A stretch of 64,000 nucleotides of DNA from NCBI GenBank assembly GCA_030867875.1, contig JAOWCC010000028.1, positions 849,147 through 913,146 on the forward strand, given 5' to 3'. Origin of the DNA: Actinernus sp. WN-2022 (taxonomy: Eukaryota; Cnidaria; Anthozoa; Actiniaria; Actinernidae). A program made the position numbers and the translations under genes. The notes under the pieces are model-generated. The model ran no database searches. It was given only the letters and a program-made list of their open reading frames with translations, and had not been told where the DNA came from. This document shows positions 60,501-64,000 of the stretch, piece after piece. Position 1 is the first letter of the stretch, and every line of letters begins with the position of its first letter.

Positions 60501-62583
60501 ACACTACGTTTATTGGCCAGATAGAAATATTGCATGAGAGTGCACAAAAAGTTGGTTATGTTAGCAACGTTATTTCTATTAACGAAATAATGAATGATAG
60601 AGACTATTTAGCTGTGAAGAAGAGTCATAAGGCACTGTTCATGTTTTATTAGGAGCGGATTTTGTACTTTGCTTGGACAAAAATACATGTACACCCCTCC
60701 CTCTATATGGTAACATGCTTTGCATGTCCCCATCTCCATGTAGATTAACATATACCACAATTTCTGCCCAATATTTCAAAGTCTGTTTTAATTTTTAAAA
60801 TCGGGGCCGAAGCAAGACTTGCAAACGCCATCACTACACACACACCGCGGCATAGCGTCACGCGCGTGCCGCTTTTGAAGGGCGGCGCGCGGGCATCTTC
60901 CAAGTACCGTACGCGTACCTAAAAACTAAGCATGTTAACAAACTCTCAATTGATTTCTGGTACCCCCTAAACCGCCTCCCCCCCCCACCCCACCCCATCC
61001 CTAAGCAGTAGCTCTCATCCCTTTGCTTGATAATCTTCTATCTGTTGAGTTAACGCCTTTGATTGGGAATTTATATTATTACAATAACGGTACGAATCGA
61101 AAAACACAGTACATTTTAGTAATATATTCACTGACATTATATAGATTGTCGCTGAGTCGTCATCTAGCTATAGCGCTATTAAATTGGGCAGTTACTAAGT
61201 TGCTCACTTGAAAGTACATGAAGCCCATGTAGCTGCATCGATTAGTGATTCACTGCACATCAGTTATCTGAAAAGTATAATTAGCATGTAAAACCGGAAC
61301 GTTCATTTGATTTCTTTGAGAGCACTAATAAGGTTTGATAGCCTCTAATGGTTTGGAAATGAAATACGTTCCACTTTAGCATGCACTAAGGAATAATAAT
61401 AGTCTCCGTTCAAAAAGTTTACATTCAATATAAAAATGATGATAAAAGTAACACGGAAGCACCTTTTTTAAATCGCTCAGTTTTAGCTCCTGGTAGAATA
61501 AAAAGGCGACGTTTGACCGGGGCTTAAAACACGGTAAATATGTTGCTATAGCGTTTAACTATATATTGGAAGCATAGACAAAACATCATTTAGAAAGTGC
61601 GTTTCGTGACCTTAAAAAAAGGAAAAAATAAGAAAGGGTATATTTACAAAAATAGCTCGGTCACCCGGGGGCACCCCTACAGCCGAGTTTTTGCTCAGGC
61701 TGACCATCGTGCCTGTGCAGTGTCGACTGCTACTGTTCAGTTTATCTTTAAAATTACTGTTTCTGTTAGAGGCAAAATGTTTTGAATAACCTTCCAAAGA
61801 CCAAAATGATTTTGTACGTGTTTGCTATTCTCAATTTGTATTATCACAGTTAGAATACGTGAAGTTAGGGATGAACTGTTATTGACCTTCCGTGTTGTCA
61901 ATTGTCAATCACTTGCGGGGCAACTTTATTATAACCAGTCTTTAAAATCAAGAAAAAATGAAGTAGAAGTTTGCAAATGCCATACCCTTGAGGTAAGTTG
62001 TTTTCCAATTCTCAGGTTTCAATTTAAGCTCGATATTCACGTCCTAAGTTAGCTTTGTAACGGAATATGCAAAGAGTCGGACAATAATAAAGAGTTATAT
62101 TATGCAAATGACTCGAATTTTATTTAAAATTTCTCCAAATTCGAGGGTTTCGTATGAAGCGCAAAGTAAATTACCCATTCCAGATTTTACATATGTGTTA
62201 GCTCAATGTGTAAACACTTCATGGCCAGCGTTTTAGAAAAATCGAAGGTGAGCACATGGATAAAATTTCCATCGCGATTTTGATGTGGAATCAATATTTC
62301 TGCCGGTTGAAAAAATACGAGTCCTAAATTGTGATTGCTCGCCACTCAAATTATTGCCAAGATCAAAATTTCAACCCGAATGAGATGTTAAACCCTTCCT
62401 AAATCGATATATTGGGACAGATTTTTGGAAGGTTGCTTCACTTTTGCATACGAGAGAAGTTTTGAGACCTGCTAATTTCACCTTGGAATTTGGCTGTTTT
62501 GAGGCTGCCGACAGCCAAAATCGATTTTCTCGATTTTCTCGAAATTCGGGTACCAGTTGCTCGATATTTACAGGCATTCGCTC
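57560..62583. mobile_element. TTAA-flanked 5.0 kb element with about 0.9-1.0 kb inverted repeats
   Basis: Left end GAGCGAATGCCTGTAAATAT equals the complement of the right end, and TTAA flanks both (57556-57559 and 62584-62587). The left arm runs to about 58540, the right arm from about 61700. Landmarks are CAAAATCGCGATGGAAATTT, GGTATGGCATTTGCAAACTT and TAACTGTGATAAAACAAATT. The right arm lacks about 110 bp found near 57590-57700. The interior holds an RT fragment (60143-60418) and three copies of a CGATACGAATCGAAAAACGC word. It also carries a repeat shared with 18240. No transposase was recognised. Confidence 0.8.
60143..60418 (+). pseudogene. Retrotransposon RT C-terminal fragment inside the 5 kb element
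   Basis: The 91-codon ORF contains CALRVCNTDIEDEVHFLFKF followed by RKYEDLRKDL. This is the C-x-C / IEDE-HFL tail typical of some non-LTR reverse transcriptases, with the final cysteine replaced by phenylalanine. Everything upstream is missing. It is likely a nested 3' fragment. Confidence 0.6.
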
Positions 62584-62587
62584 TTAA

Positions 62588-63062
62588 AGACCAGTGTCAA
62601 CCATTATGCTTTGCGCGCCGCTGTTTTTGTTTTGACCGGCATCAAGACGAGGCTTCTATTGTTTCGAGTGAACTAAACTGCGTTTGTTCTTCGTCGTGTG
62701 GTTCATTCAATCGTTGGCACGAAGCTTTTAAGGAACAAATGGTTCCACGAGGGATTCCAATACATCTATTGGTTCAGTGGAACAAGAAGGTAGAAGGAAT
62801 GCGTATATGGCTTCTTAATTGTGGATGTTCAAATCGACGAAGAACTATTGGAGGTTTGTGATCTTCGACTTCGTATCTGTGAAACTGCTATTCTTGGGTT
62901 GCAATCAATCCCTGGAGATTCAAAAGACGCGGCAGCCATGCTGGAGGACGGAACAAGACACTAATGAGGAATCTTTTGTTAATGTTCCTCCAACATGGCC
63001 GCCGTGACTTCATGTGCAACCCAAGAATTACAACCAGGATCACACATAACTCAGTCAGGTCG
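62588..63062. other. No recognised gene
   Basis: An ORF of 123 codons (62490-62861) overlaps the end of the 5 kb element's arm and has no recognisable domain. It includes a cysteine-rich stretch but no family pattern. Confidence 0.35.
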
Positions 63063-63071
63063 TCCCGGAAG

Positions 63072-63281
63072 TAGCCTGCTTGCAGGCGGTGGAGGGTGTT
63101 TTTTTCGCGCAGCAAACGGATCATCGCCGCCATATTGGCCGAGCGTGATTGAGACCTGGGATCGAATGACAAATGAAGGGGGGAGGGGGGTGGGGGAGAA
63201 GCAGATCTGACGGCTCGGCCAATATGGCGGCGATGATCCGTTTGCTGCGCGAAAAACCCTCCACCGCCTGCAAGCAGGCTA
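63072..63281. mobile_element. Mutator-like (MULE) copy 3, terminal repeats only
   Basis: It is 210 bp made almost wholly of the two ends of the family (TAGCCTGCTTGCAGGCGG and complement, CGCAGCAAACGGATCATCG and complement). It is flanked by the 9-bp duplication TCCCGGAAG at 63063-63071 and 63282-63290. The whole internal region of copies 1 and 2 is missing, so mobility requires only the ends plus transposase from elsewhere. Confidence 0.85.
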
Positions 63282-63290
63282 TCCCGGAAG

Positions 63291-64000
63291 CCGATTTAAT
63301 AGAGTGGAATGGTTATGAAACCTGGCAAACATTAAAGGGGCTAACAAAGGCGCTGCGATTTATGTTGGAAGGGGGCAAGACAAAAGATTGTGCAGGGTCA
63401 TAGTTCATTAGCGTCCCCTGAACGACTGAACTCACACGTTTCTATTGGCGGATTGATTAACACATTGAAATTTCTATTGTGTTTTGTGCAAGGTCACGGT
63501 TGAAAAAAGCTAACAGACATATAACAAAGAAGGTCGCTGGGTTTCATAACCATTCCACTCTATTAACTATGTTTAAACCGAATAGAATGCGCAAGGGTTC
63601 ATGCAAATGCCGTGAAATACGAAAGCCGACGTGAAGTGTCATGACCAAAGTTGCCTTGGATAATTTTAGCTGACAGTAGTTGTTTCAGATTGTCTCAACG
63701 ATATAATGCGGGTATCAGCGGCCATCCCGAGGGGGCGGCCCCCGGGCAACCCACGGGCAACCCAGGGGCTTAGCAGGGGATTTGTAGCAAAAACATGCCC
63801 CACACGCGGAGCATTAGAGCGCTTTTGCGTTTTAGTCAAAATACCCCGGGAACATACCCACGGGGTTTGCACGTAGTCTGCTGTCTCAACGTTCAGCGGT
63901 TTTCGCCACAGAACTCGCTCCTTCGATTTCTTTGTGCTTGAGGTAGGTCATATCATTATCATTCAAATTAAGAGATTAAATTAAGCCAGACAGAACAAAG
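63291..64000. other. No recognised gene
   Basis: GAATGGTTATGAAACC (63308) is inverted at 63543-63558 (GGTTTCATAACCATTC followed by CACTCTATTAA), giving a stem across about 260 bp. No coding sequence supported. Confidence 0.45.

Noticed and set aside
62490..62861. 123-codon ORF with several cysteines
   Set aside because: It begins inside the inverted arm of the 5 kb element and has no spacing pattern of a known zinc-binding domain.

Overview
The window looks like nuclear DNA of a marine invertebrate, most likely an anthozoan cnidarian (stony coral or anemone). The reasons are AT-rich intron-bearing sequence, a TRIM-NHL gene of the kind expanded in cnidarians, 3' fragments of CR1/L2-like retrotransposons, tRNA-derived SINEs, and very many short inverted-repeat DNA transposons. 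The species call is inference; no rRNA, tRNA or mitochondrial marker was seen. Some of the supplied translations begin at GTG or TTG, so I did not treat their first residues as real starts.

Only one convincing host gene is present. It is a minus-strand, two-exon TRIM-type E3 ubiquitin ligase. Exon 1 (45996-44877) encodes RING, B-boxes and coiled coil. Exon 2 (38095-36987) encodes a filamin-like region and six NHL repeats. A consensus GT donor and polypyrimidine/AG acceptor join the exons in phase, giving a 742-residue product. The 6.8 kb intron is packed with transposon relics: a retrotransposon C-terminal ORF, a TA-flanked element with TTCGCG arrays, and foldbacks.

The rest is a mobile-element landscape. 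From 0 to 13 kb there are small tandem repeats, a Harbinger-like MITE, a TA-flanked MITE with both empty and filled sites preserved in a tandem duplication, a broken gag-like zinc-knuckle fragment, a SINE and a broken APE endonuclease. From 13 to 28 kb there are two long inverted repeats, a TTAA-flanked element, a 128-bp tandem array, a 2.0 kb Mutator-like element with 9-bp target duplications, and a 68-bp satellite. From 28 to 36 kb there is a CR1/L2-like 3' end with an (ATT)n tail, another TTAA element and a second Mutator-like copy.

From 46 to 53 kb, upstream of the TRIM gene, there are direct duplications and nested MITEs. From 53.7 to 62.6 kb there are three TTAA-flanked elements, two of them beginning TTAAGGTG and one of 5.0 kb with roughly 0.9-1.0 kb terminal inverted repeats. 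A third, terminal-only Mutator-like copy (210 bp) lies at 63.07-63.28 kb. The elements interact mainly by nesting and by supplying inverted repeats. No operon-like or defence-like gene cluster was found.
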